The translations under genes were made by a program, and so were the position numbers. From NCBI GenBank assembly GCA_035490315.1, contig DATHET010000256.1, forward strand, positions 1 through 28,106: DNA of 28,106 bases, in the 5' to 3' direction. Origin of the DNA: JADJQU01 sp035490315. Lineage in GTDB: Bacteria > Planctomycetota > UBA1135 > GCA-002686595. Below are positions 21,055 through 28,106 of this stretch, piece by piece. The notes below the pieces were generated by a model. The model was not told the origin of the DNA. It did no database searches and worked only from the letters and a program-made list of their open reading frames with translations. Position 1 is the first letter of the stretch. Every line of letters starts with the position of its first letter.

Positions 21055-21714
21055 ATGTCTGGCACCGCGTGCGTCCCCCGCGGCGATGATTGTTTCGGCG
21101 GTCTGGCGGCTCTCGCCAGCGTGTTGTTCGTTGCAAGTCTTGCCTCGTGTTCAGGCGACCTTCAGGCAAGCACGAAGCAGCGCACGGACGCCGCCTACGC
21201 AGCATCGCATCCTTTCGATAACGATGTCTCGTTGAACCAGGACGGCACGACTGCGCACAACCCGCGCATCACGCCGACGGCCAACTGGGACGGATCCCTG
21301 GACGGCATGAAAACGCTCTGGTTCGAGAGCGGGGCGAAGCGCGGCGAAGGCCGATTCGTCAACGGCCGCAAGGAAGACTCCTGGACCTTCTGGTACGAGA
21401 ACGGCCAGAAGCACTGGGAGGGCATGTACCACAACGACCTCGTCGAAGGCGTCGAGCACTCCTGGTATCCGAACGGCGCGCTGTGCTTCGAAGGCACCAG
21501 CGTCGGCGGCCGTCGTCACGGTGCGTTCCGCGCCTGGTACGAAGACGGACAGCAGTGGTGGAAGGGCGAGTACCGCCTCGGAGTCCGCCAGGGCCCGTTC
21601 CAGTACTGGCGCCGCGACGGCAGCTTCGACCAGAAGGTCAGCGGCGTGTACGCCGACGGAAAGCGCACGAGAATGCTTTCCGCGGACGTGCTCGCGCTCG
21701 TCGAGCCCAAATAG
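21055..21714 (+). CDS. MORN-repeat lipoprotein (YwqK-like)
   Basis: 219 residues. After a polar start comes a hydrophobic stretch with a lipobox (VASLASC, Cys32), so the protein is probably lipid-anchored. From about residue 85 there are four or five MORN_2-type repeats of around 22 residues (WFESGAKRGEGRFVNGRKE, WYENGQKHWEGMYHND, WYPNGALCFEGTSVGGRRHG, WYEDGQQWWKGEYRLGVRQG, WRRDGSFDQKVSGVYADGKR). MORN_2 proteins fold into beta-sheet arrays and usually bind partners; many are annotated YwqK-like antitoxins, but nothing next to it looks like a toxin. The start is fixed by the ribosome binding site at 21043-21047. It converges on the M20 peptidase, and a long inverted repeat lies between them. 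Function unknown. Confidence 0.87.
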   Translation: MSGTACVPRGDDCFGGLAALASVLFVASLASCSGDLQASTKQRTDAAYAASHPFDNDVSLNQDGTTAHNPRITPTANWDGSLDGMKTLWFESGAKRGEGRFVNGRKEDSWTFWYENGQKHWEGMYHNDLVEGVEHSWYPNGALCFEGTSVGGRRHGAFRAWYEDGQQWWKGEYRLGVRQGPFQYWRRDGSFDQKVSGVYADGKRTRMLSADVLALVEPK

Positions 21715-21729
21715 ACGCGGCCACAGGGG

Positions 21730-21801
21730 CCTGAACGAGAAATACGTTGGCTGAAGCGGCCCGCTGTCGGGTCGATTCAGCCGACGTATTTCTCGTTCAG
21801 G
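21730..21801. terminator. Long near-perfect inverted repeat between convergent genes
   Basis: Arms 21730-21755 and 21776-21801 are 26 bases each and complementary except at one position, which can form a G-U pair in one of the two RNAs. The 20-base loop can itself pair (CCCG with CGGG). It sits 15 bases after the stop of the MORN gene and 11 bases after that of the M20 gene, so it can stop transcription from both sides. No long T-tract is present. Both arms contain CCTGAAC and ACGTAT/ATACGT words, also found in the palindrome at 4054-4137. Confidence 0.85.
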
Positions 21802-21812
21802 ACACCCGTCGC

Positions 21813-23249
21813 TCAGGCCCGCGACGCGTGCTCCGCGAGCACCGACGCGACGCTTGCCGTCAATCTCTTGCCGGTCGGCAAGTCGAGGAATTCATTCGGC
21901 CCGTGTGCGTTCGAATTCGGCCCGAGCACGCCGGTGATCAGGAACTGAGCCTTGGGGAAGCGCGCGCCGAGCATACCCATGAACGGAATCGATCCGCCCT
22001 CGCCCATGTAGACCGCGGGCTTGCCGAAGAAGGCCTTCGACGCGCGATCGACGGACTTGGCGAGCCACGGGCTCATCGGAGGCGCGTTCCATCCCGCGCC
22101 CGCGCCGTCGGACTTGAACGTGACCTTCGCGCCGTACGGCGGGTCCGCTTCGAGGATGCGCTTCAAATCCACGCCCCCCTGCGTCGCGTCCTTGTTGGGC
22201 GGCAGGCGCAGCGAAATCTTCAAGCTCGTCTTCGGACGCAGCACATTGCCCGAATTTTCGAGCGCCGGCAGGCCCGCGGCACCCGTGATCGACAAGGCCG
22301 GACGCCAGGTGCGGTTGAGCACCAGCTCGATCAGATCCTCGTGCATCACCTGGACACCTGGTAGCAGCGGGAACTTCGCGTACACGTCCTTGCCCAGAGT
22401 CGTGGCAACCGCGCGCACCTGCTCCATGCGATCCGCCGGAACCTCGCTGTGGAATTCCTTGGGCAGGATCTTGCCGGTCTTCTCGTCCTCGAGCCGCGAG
22501 AGCAGCATGCGCAGGATGCGGAAGCTCGAAGGCACGATGCCGCTGGCATCGCCCGAGTGCACGCCCTCGCTGAGCACTTCGACCGTCAAGTCGCCGGTCA
22601 AGATCCCGCGCAGCGAAGTCGTCCCCCACAATTGATCGTAGTTGCCGCAACCCGAATCGAGACAGACGATCAAGCTCGGAGTGCCGATGCGGCTCGCGAG
22701 CTTGTCGACGTAGAAGGGCAGATCGAAGCTCCCCGATTCTTCACAGGCCTCGATCAACACGACGCAGCGCGCGTGCGGAATCTTCTGACGCTCGAGCACT
22801 TCGATCGCGGTCAGCGAAGCGAAAGCCGCGTATCCGTCGTCCGCGCCGCCGCGACCGTACAGTCGCTCGCCGCGGATTACTGGAGTCCAGGGCCCGAGCC
22901 CTTCGCCCCAACCGGTCATCTCCGGCTGCTTGTCGAGGTGGCCGTAGAGCAGCACCGTGTCGTCCTTGGTGCCCGGAATCTCCATGAAGATCACCGGCGT
23001 GCGGTTGTCGATGGCGACGACCTCGACCTTGAGCCCCGGAATCGGCCGCGCGCGACACCAGGCCTCGATCAGCGCCACGGCCTTGGCCATGTGCCCGTTC
23101 TCGCGCCACTTCGGATCGAACATCGGCGACTTGTTCGGGATCTTCACGTACTCGACGAGGGCCGGAACGATGCTCTGCTTCCAGACCGTGTCGACGTAAT
23201 CGAAGGCTTGACGGTCGTCGAGAGTCGGGGCTGCGGTGGTCGGTGTCAT
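21813..23249 (-). CDS. M20 family metallopeptidase (dipeptidase/carboxypeptidase)
   Basis: 478 residues with a full set of M20 zinc and catalytic residues: YGHLDKQPE (H104, D106), GRGGADDGY (D137/D138), IEACEESGS (E170/E171), CLDSGCG (D198), and the final histidine in NAHGPNE (H449). The central dimerisation domain starts with LTGDLTVEVLSEGVHSGDASG. There is no signal peptide, so it should act in the cytoplasm, removing single residues from dipeptides or short peptides; relatives act on carnosine-like dipeptides. The ATG at 23247-23249 is chosen because the preceding frame is arginine-rich noise. It is divergent from the SGNH gene with an 80-base shared upstream region and convergent with the MORN gene. 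The exact substrate is unknown. Confidence 0.94.
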   Translation of the reverse strand: MTPTTAAPTLDDRQAFDYVDTVWKQSIVPALVEYVKIPNKSPMFDPKWRENGHMAKAVALIEAWCRARPIPGLKVEVVAIDNRTPVIFMEIPGTKDDTVLLYGHLDKQPEMTGWGEGLGPWTPVIRGERLYGRGGADDGYAAFASLTAIEVLERQKIPHARCVVLIEACEESGSFDLPFYVDKLASRIGTPSLIVCLDSGCGNYDQLWGTTSLRGILTGDLTVEVLSEGVHSGDASGIVPSSFRILRMLLSRLEDEKTGKILPKEFHSEVPADRMEQVRAVATTLGKDVYAKFPLLPGVQVMHEDLIELVLNRTWRPALSITGAAGLPALENSGNVLRPKTSLKISLRLPPNKDATQGGVDLKRILEADPPYGAKVTFKSDGAGAGWNAPPMSPWLAKSVDRASKAFFGKPAVYMGEGGSIPFMGMLGARFPKAQFLITGVLGPNSNAHGPNEFLDLPTGKRLTASVASVLAEHASRA

Positions 23250-23329
23250 GGCGGGATTCTCGGGGAGGGATCGTGGCGATTGGAATGCGGAGCGAGAGAG
23301 TAGCGCGGGAGGGCTAGGATCGCTCCCCC

Positions 23330-24544
23330 ATGGATCCTCGCAAGCAGCGCTGGGCCGCGTCCCTCGTCTGCGCGCTGATCGCCGCCGCGGTCGGAGCCTG
23401 GATCCTCGTGAGACAGCGCGGTGGTGTGCAGGCCAACGCGTCCACGGTGGGCTTTCGCGAGCCGAGCGAGCCCGGGACGGCCGTGGACGTTCCCCTCGTG
23501 CCGGCCGCCGACTTCTTTCGTGTCGACGACGGCGCTCCGATTGCCGCGACTCCACGGAGCCGTCTCTTCTACCTCTCGCAAGCCGCCGTCGAATCCTTCT
23601 GGGGCGGTCTCGACCGGCAGCAGCCCTACGATCCGTGGACCTACGTCTGGAGTCGCGGCGGCCGCGACGAGACCTTCGCCTGGCCGGAGCATCCGCGCGG
23701 ACGCTGGCACCTGACGACGAATCGCGACGGGCTGCGCGAGGTCGGCGATCCATTGGCGAAGCGCAGCGATGTGCGCGTGCTCGCCGTCGGTGATTCGCAC
23801 GCGTTCGGCGTTTGCGACACGGAAGAGACTTTCGCGACGGTGCTCGAATCTCTGCTCGGGAAGGCATCCGGCTCGCGCAGCGTCGAGGTCTTGAACGCCG
23901 CGCAGCCCGGCTTCGACGCCTTCAACTATCTCGGAGCCCTGCATCGCTTCCTGAGTTTCGAGCCGCAGGTCTTCGTCGTCCTGTTCTTCGGCGGCAACGA
24001 TCTCCTGAGCCCGCTCGACATGTACTACCGCTTCACGCGCGAGCCGGTGCCGCCGGTCCCGCCCAACGAGAAGCGACGTCGCTCGGAACTGATCGGCCAT
24101 GCGCCCAATGCCTTTGGCCAGTGCTACGAAGGCGCTCACAATCTGCTCGCCCATCCCGAACAGGGCGAGCTCGCTGCAAAGGTCAACGCACGGTTGTTCG
24201 CGGAAATGCAGTCGGTCTGCAATCGCCGCGGCGTGCGGCTCGTCGTGGTCTACCTCCCCTCCCCTTGCGACCTTGCCTGGCGCGACCCGCCTGCGGAAAT
24301 CGACAAGGGACGCAAACTCAGCGGCCTCCCCGAGGGCGCGGGCTCGGGCCTCGCGGCGACGGAGGAGCGTTTCCTCGGCTTGCTCGCGACGCTCTCCATC
24401 GGGGTGATCGACCTGCGCGCCACTTTCCGCGCGCAGCAGGATCCGCCCTACTGGCGCAAGGACCTGCACATCAATCTCGATGGCCAGCGACTGGTCGCCG
24501 AAGCCCTCGCGCCCCGCGTGGAATCCGCCGTTTCGGGCCGCTGA
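23330..24544 (+). CDS. SGNH/GDSL-type hydrolase, membrane anchored
   Basis: 404 residues. An N-terminal hydrophobic segment (WAASLVCALIAAAVGAWILV, residues 8-27) is likely a signal anchor that places the enzyme in the periplasm. The SGNH blocks are present: block I VGDSHAFG with catalytic Ser156, an oxyanion glycine (AAQPGFDAFNY), block III FFGGNDLL (G222, N223), and block V KDLHINLDGQRLV (D378, H380). Such enzymes are esterases, or remove or transfer acetyl groups on polysaccharides and lipids. AGGAT lies about nine bases before the ATG. The following secreted-protein gene starts 45 bases later on the same strand, so they may be cotranscribed. The substrate cannot be told. Confidence 0.9.
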   Translation: MDPRKQRWAASLVCALIAAAVGAWILVRQRGGVQANASTVGFREPSEPGTAVDVPLVPAADFFRVDDGAPIAATPRSRLFYLSQAAVESFWGGLDRQQPYDPWTYVWSRGGRDETFAWPEHPRGRWHLTTNRDGLREVGDPLAKRSDVRVLAVGDSHAFGVCDTEETFATVLESLLGKASGSRSVEVLNAAQPGFDAFNYLGALHRFLSFEPQVFVVLFFGGNDLLSPLDMYYRFTREPVPPVPPNEKRRRSELIGHAPNAFGQCYEGAHNLLAHPEQGELAAKVNARLFAEMQSVCNRRGVRLVVVYLPSPCDLAWRDPPAEIDKGRKLSGLPEGAGSGLAATEERFLGLLATLSIGVIDLRATFRAQQDPPYWRKDLHINLDGQRLVAEALAPRVESAVSGR

Positions 24545-24589
24545 CCTGTCGCCGGGCAACGCGAGGCCCGCTAACGGCCGGATCCCGAA

Positions 24590-25915
24590 ATGATCCTCGC
24601 CGCCCTGACTTTCCTTCTCCTCGCGCAGCTCCCCCAAGCGCCAGAGATCCCGCTGCGCTTCCCGGGGCCTGGCAAGTTCTCCGCCACACCGATTTGCGGC
24701 GCGGACCACGAACACTGCAAGGGCCGCGCGTCGCTGTTCCTCGACACGGAATACGGGCCGTTTGAAGTCGCCGGCTGCGAAGTCCGCGCAGGCGAAGCCT
24801 TCGCGCTGTCGATCGAAGGCGTGCCGGTTCCCGAGGACAGATGGGACAACCTCGCAGTCCAGCTAGCCCTCGAGGGTCATCCGGTGGTCCGAGCGGAAGA
24901 TCTGCCGCTCGAGGGAGGTTGCGACATCGGGCGTTGGCGCGTGCCCGATCTCGATTCCGCGGCAGAGCTTCGGACTCCGGAGGAACCGCGACCTGCGAGC
25001 GCGCGGATCCTGCGGCTGGAGCTGCGCGGAGGAAACCCGCGTGACGCGCTCCTGAGCTTCATCATCCCCGACCCCTTACCGACTCCCGGAGGTTGCACAC
25101 TTTCCATCCGCAATACGGAATCGGGGTATTACGGGCTGCGTCGTGTGGACTCGAGAGTCTGGGAACTCGACCTGGATCATCTGGATCTTAAGGACGATCA
25201 CTTTTCACTTTTCGTCAGGACTCTCAGCGGCGCATGCCTCGAACCAAGGATCGATTGGAAGAGCTCGACGCAGAAACTGCCAGCAGTCTTGGAATTCGAC
25301 GCGCCGCCGTGGTGGATGAGCTTGCGCGGCACCGTTGTCGATTCGACAGGCAAGCCGGTTGCGAATGCGATCGTGCGCGCTAGCTTCCTTTCCGGTCGAG
25401 CGTGCTTCGAAGCCAGCGCGACCGACGGCAGCTTCCAGTTCGATGCATTCGCCGCCGGGACAGCCTGGATCAACGTCAACGATGCCAATTGGAGATCCCG
25501 AGGCTTCCGGCACACCTTCGTCGAGATTGGAAGCGTGCCGGCCGCGCCGCTAGAGCTGGTCGTCCAGCGGCAGAACTGGATGGTGATCGACGCTTCAGGA
25601 CTTGCGCTCGGACCGGAGATCGGAGCGGTGCTCGCAGTCGGCAGCGGCAATGACCGCCACCCGGACGAGTCGAGGTGTCTGGTGATCTCGCTGAAACCCG
25701 AGGAACTGACGGCCCCGTTCCGACTCCCGGCCTGCTGGGGTAGCGAGTTTGCGATCTCCGCGATCCCGATGCCCGCCGCCGGCCGCGAGCACGACGGCGA
25801 TCTCGATGCGTGGATCAAGGACGCCAGGATCGCCCGCTCGAAGGTGAGCTTCCCGAGCGATGAGAGGCCCGGGGTGACGCGCTTCTTGTCGCTGAAGCCC
25901 GACGTGGCGCGCTGA
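24590..25915 (+). CDS. Secreted protein with carboxypeptidase-regulatory (CnaB-like) domain, function unknown
   Basis: 441 residues with a short signal peptide (MILAALTFLLLAQLPQAPE). Residues 20-240 match no family I know; they hold several cysteines (CGADHEHC, GCEVR, GGCDIG, GGCTL, GACLE) that may form disulfides after export. Residues 244 to about 325 read like a transthyretin-like carboxypeptidase-regulatory repeat (LRGTVVDSTGKPVANAIVRA, TDGSFQFDAF, GTAWINV). Such domains are beta-sandwiches that bind or stabilise surface proteins. The rest (QRQNWMVIDASGL onward) also looks beta-rich. It follows the SGNH hydrolase gene after 45 bases and may share its transcript. Its stop lies in an inverted repeat with that of the next, convergent gene. 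The function is not predictable. Confidence 0.82.
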   Translation: MILAALTFLLLAQLPQAPEIPLRFPGPGKFSATPICGADHEHCKGRASLFLDTEYGPFEVAGCEVRAGEAFALSIEGVPVPEDRWDNLAVQLALEGHPVVRAEDLPLEGGCDIGRWRVPDLDSAAELRTPEEPRPASARILRLELRGGNPRDALLSFIIPDPLPTPGGCTLSIRNTESGYYGLRRVDSRVWELDLDHLDLKDDHFSLFVRTLSGACLEPRIDWKSSTQKLPAVLEFDAPPWWMSLRGTVVDSTGKPVANAIVRASFLSGRACFEASATDGSFQFDAFAAGTAWINVNDANWRSRGFRHTFVEIGSVPAAPLELVVQRQNWMVIDASGLALGPEIGAVLAVGSGNDRHPDESRCLVISLKPEELTAPFRLPACWGSEFAISAIPMPAAGREHDGDLDAWIKDARIARSKVSFPSDERPGVTRFLSLKPDVAR

Positions 25916-25936
25916 CCGACGCGTATTGCTCAGCGC
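25909..25936. terminator. Short inverted repeat containing both convergent stop codons
   Basis: GCGCTGA (25909-25915) pairs with TCAGCGC (25930-25936) around a 14-base loop. Each arm ends in the TGA stop of one of the two convergent genes. The stem has only seven pairs and no T-tract; it may stop transcription or be chance. Confidence 0.35.
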
Positions 25937-26511
25937 CGAGCAGCCGCAACGTCGACGCGAGTTACGCGAGGCCTGCGCAGCAGGTAGATGGCGAGGAACA
26001 TGAGCAGTGCCAGCGCGACGAAGGGCGCGAGAACCGCGGCGATGGAGACCAGCGTCGATCCCGCGGCTTCCGCGGTCGAGATCACGGGATTCGCGACGCC
26101 GCCCGTCGTCCAGGTCGACACGCCGCGCGCCACCGCGGTCGGAATCTGGACCATCGCCGCGGCGGTGCTGCCGACGACGAAGGCGAGACTCCAGCGCAGC
26201 ATCGGGTCGAGGTCGGGCAGGACCGCGGCGCTGAGCAGGAAGCCCGCGCCGATCGCCGTCGGGGTCGCGATCACGTCAAGGGCGTGGTCGAGCCAGGGGA
26301 TCGCGTAGGCGCCGAGCTCGACCAGGGTCGCGATCGAGAGGGTCACGATCGCCCCGGTCGACGCCAGCCACTGGAACTCAGGGCTCAGGGGCAACATCCC
26401 CGCCCGCGCCGCGAGGGCGGCGACCAGCGCAGGGACGAAGACACGAAAACCCGTGGCCGCGGACAAGCCGACGGCCACGACCAGACTCTGCAGAATGTGC
26501 GGGGTATCCAT
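25930..26511 (-). CDS. DUF4126 membrane protein
   Basis: 193 residues with about five hydrophobic segments. The pattern fits DUF4126: GLSAATGFRVFVPALVAALAA at the start, LPLSPEFQWLAS, then VELGAYAIPWLDHALDVIAT followed by PTAIGAGFLL. The C-terminal helix is followed by a basic tail (RRPRVTRVDVAAARR). The family is widespread and its function is unknown; it is an inner-membrane protein. The ATG at 26509-26511 is clear. The lipoprotein gene upstream on the same strand ends 72 bases before it, with a weak hairpin in between, so an operon is possible but unsure. Confidence 0.88.
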   Translation of the reverse strand: MDTPHILQSLVVAVGLSAATGFRVFVPALVAALAARAGMLPLSPEFQWLASTGAIVTLSIATLVELGAYAIPWLDHALDVIATPTAIGAGFLLSAAVLPDLDPMLRWSLAFVVGSTAAAMVQIPTAVARGVSTWTTGGVANPVISTAEAAGSTLVSIAAVLAPFVALALLMFLAIYLLRRPRVTRVDVAAARR

Positions 26512-26543
26512 GGATCGGATCCGCTTTGCGCGCGGCCGCGTGG

Positions 26544-26559
26544 AAAATTCCCTTTGGGA
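26544..26559 (-). terminator. Weak terminator-like hairpin after the lipoprotein gene
   Basis: On the reverse strand TCCC-AAA-GGGA is followed by ATTTT. The stem is only four pairs; it lies between two genes on the same strand, so it may reduce rather than stop read-through. Confidence 0.3.
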
Positions 26560-26583
26560 TCGCTGCAGCTCGAGGCCGGCCTG

Positions 26584-27630
26584 TCAGCGACCCGCCTTGC
26601 CTGCCGGGGAAGGCGACGGATCGTTCGGAGCGTGGGGACTGAACACCCAGGTGCCCAGTCGAAAGTGCGGGACGAGCGTGAAGGTCTGGACGGATCGGAA
26701 ATCGCCGAGCCGGATCGAGCGCTCGAAGCTCGGCCAGGCCATGCTGAACCATATATCGGGCTTGGACGAGGTCGAGGCCAGGCCGACATAGAGCGCCAGC
26801 CGATCATCGAGGAATCGAGGTGGCCCGACGCAACCCGGGAGGCAGTCGAGCATGGGCGTCTCGTTCCTATTCCCTCCGATCACCCTCCATTTCCACCCGA
26901 GATCGACGCCGGCTGGAACTCGCTCGGGCAGGACTCGGCGCTCATGAGTCGCCAGATCGATTGCGATCGAGACCTCCCGACTCGTGCCGTCTGGTTGTGT
27001 CGACATGCGCCAGACAGTGACTTCCCTTCCATCCGCCGACAGCTCCCGAGCCATGTCTTGATCCTGCCACCACGACAGATCGAGCTCCTTCCGGGATTGC
27101 AGGTCGAAGATTCGCGGCGGATTGATGCACTGAAAGAGGACGAGTCCACCTGCGATCGAGACCACGCAATAGTCACCGCGTGGCATCCCTCGCACCTCGC
27201 CGAGCTCGCGCTCCTTGCCTGTTGTGATCGACTTGACGACGAGGGTGTAGCCATTGTCGTCATCCATGAAGATGGGCGTGTGCTTGGATTTGCGCAGGTA
27301 CGCGACGCGTCCTTGATCATCGAGGCCGCTCGCGGCGATCGCGTCTCCGCTGGTCTTGATTTCCAGCAGAGCGCCGCTCGGTAGGCTCGCGATCCGCAGT
27401 TTCCGATGGCCATCGGCGACTACAACGCTTCCCCGGACTGCCTCGCGAAGTTGCGGTGACTCCGTGACGTCGATCGTCGGCGGATACGACAGCATCGACG
27501 CGCTTTGGGAGTCAGAAGTCCTCGAGACTGGCCCAAAGCTGAAGCATGCAGAAAGCGACAGCATGGCCGTGCCACAGGCCAACGACGTCGCGACCGTGCG
27601 CAGCAAGATTATTCGTCGAGCGAGAGACAA
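26584..27630 (-). CDS. Lipoprotein of unknown function, possible beta-propeller
   Basis: 348 residues. The N-terminus has basic residues, a hydrophobic core and the lipobox LSAC with Cys29, so it should be lipid-anchored. The rest is beta-rich with short repeats such as LRIASLPSGALLEIKTSGDA, GRVAYLRKSK, YTLVVKSITTGKEREL, IFDLQSRKELDL and ARELSADGREVTVWRM. These look like WD40/TolB-type propeller strands, but no full blade signature is present, so this is only suggestive. The start codon is TTG (27628-27630), supported by AGAAGG about seven bases upstream and by the signal peptide that follows directly. It is divergent from the ABC transporter gene. Function unknown. Confidence 0.8.
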   Translation of the reverse strand: MSLARRIILLRTVATSLACGTAMLSLSACFSFGPVSRTSDSQSASMLSYPPTIDVTESPQLREAVRGSVVVADGHRKLRIASLPSGALLEIKTSGDAIAASGLDDQGRVAYLRKSKHTPIFMDDDNGYTLVVKSITTGKERELGEVRGMPRGDYCVVSIAGGLVLFQCINPPRIFDLQSRKELDLSWWQDQDMARELSADGREVTVWRMSTQPDGTSREVSIAIDLATHERRVLPERVPAGVDLGWKWRVIGGNRNETPMLDCLPGCVGPPRFLDDRLALYVGLASTSSKPDIWFSMAWPSFERSIRLGDFRSVQTFTLVPHFRLGTWVFSPHAPNDPSPSPAGKAGR

Positions 27631-27823
27631 TTCGCGCCTTCTTTCGGGGGCCTCCCAAGTCCGACCCGGACAACAGCCATCAAGCTACCCGATGGTGGCG
27701 ATGACGCGCTTCGCGGTGTCGAATACTCGCCCGCGGCGGAAACACTGCTCTGCGACTCGCGCAGTGCAACCGCGGAGCCGCTAGAGTTCCCGACAGTCCC
27801 ATGCTGACCCCCAGCGCTCGCCC

Positions 27824-28106
27824 GTGACTTCGCCGCTGATCGAGATCGAGGGGCTGGAGAAGTCCTATGGGAAGCATCGTGCGCTGTGCGGGCTCGATCT
27901 TTCGGTCGAGCCGGGGCCGATCGGTCTTCTCGGGCCCAATGGCTCGGGCAAGACCACGCTGCTCAAGCTGCTGCTCGGACTCCTGCGGCCCGATGCGGGC
28001 AGGGCGCGAGTCGCGGGGCTCGATCCGAGTCGTCGCGGGGATCGTCTCGAGCTGCGGCGCGCGGTGGGATACATGCCCGAGAGCGATTGCCTGATTCCCG
28101 GCATGA
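27824..28106 (+). CDS. ABC transporter ATP-binding protein, 3' end cut by window
   Basis: The first 94 codons of an ABC ATPase. After an N-terminal A-loop strand (IEIEGLEKSYGKHRAL, aromatic Tyr15) comes the Walker A motif GPNGSGKTT (residues 37-45), then the strand AGRARVAGLDPS, and the Q-loop region AVGYMPES, with Glu instead of Gln as in several drug- and Nos-type exporters. The signature LSGGQ and Walker B lie beyond the window. The GTG at 27824-27826 is the only start that keeps the whole A-loop strand. An ATG at 27801 opens only eight codons in another frame and ends on the TGA overlapping this GTG. A membrane permease gene probably follows downstream. The transported substrate is unknown. 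Confidence 0.9.
   Translation, partial: MTSPLIEIEGLEKSYGKHRALCGLDLSVEPGPIGLLGPNGSGKTTLLKLLLGLLRPDAGRARVAGLDPSRRGDRLELRRAVGYMPESDCLIPGM

Noticed and set aside
21055..21714. Antitoxin of a toxin-antitoxin pair (YwqK-like label)
   Set aside because: No small toxin-like gene is adjacent, and the protein is a secreted lipoprotein with MORN repeats.
27801..27827. Eight-codon reading frame whose TGA overlaps the GTG of the ABC ATPase
   Set aside because: Could be a coupling leader peptide, but there is no ribosome site or repeated regulatory codon, so chance is the simpler reading.

Overview
The DNA is GC-rich, densely coding, and carries no plasmid, phage or insertion-sequence genes. The mix of genes suggests an environmental Gram-negative bacterium, most likely a planctomycete. 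It includes a very long secreted FG-GAP/VCBS repeat protein with a cysteine-containing C-terminal domain, several large lipoprotein peptidases, a DUF4126 membrane protein, and few strong Shine-Dalgarno sites. The taxon is an inference; myxobacteria or related GC-rich phyla are not excluded. No gap between genes exceeds about 200 bases.

Layout. (1) 1-4082, forward: the end of a 14-blade FG-GAP repeat protein, then an Old Yellow Enzyme-type flavin oxidoreductase. (2) 4109-8616, reverse: a three-gene block read as KimA/KUP-like permease with a Usp-like tail, TerC, then CstA. (3) 8754-10643, forward: a second copy of the same permease, head to head with the first. (4) 10696-17198, reverse: DedA, two tandem ArsB/NhaD-type transporters, and an M16 zinc protease. 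(5) 17393-17886: a small basic AT-hook-like protein facing a tRNA-Ile2(CAU). (6) 17947-24544: an M14 carboxypeptidase lipoprotein, a MORN-repeat lipoprotein, an M20 peptidase and an SGNH hydrolase. (7) 24590-28106: a secreted CnaB-like protein, DUF4126, a lipoprotein, and the start of an ABC transporter ATPase.

How the parts fit. Region 4-14 kb looks like a monovalent-cation, pH and nutrient-uptake island. It has two K+-type permeases that keep the KimA ion-site residues, two putative Na+/H+ antiporters, TerC and DedA (families linked to alkaline pH and metal or envelope homeostasis) and CstA (pyruvate or peptide uptake). Both transporter families are present as local duplicates, one inverted and one tandem. 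Three zinc peptidase families (M16, M14, M20) further along could supply peptides and amino acids.

The most striking non-coding structure is an 84-bp perfect palindrome at 4054-4137. It contains the stop codons of both convergent genes, so the two unrelated proteins end in the same eight residues. A second long inverted repeat (21730-21801), at another convergent junction, shares short core words with it. These may belong to an undescribed family of intergenic palindromes that serve as two-way terminators.
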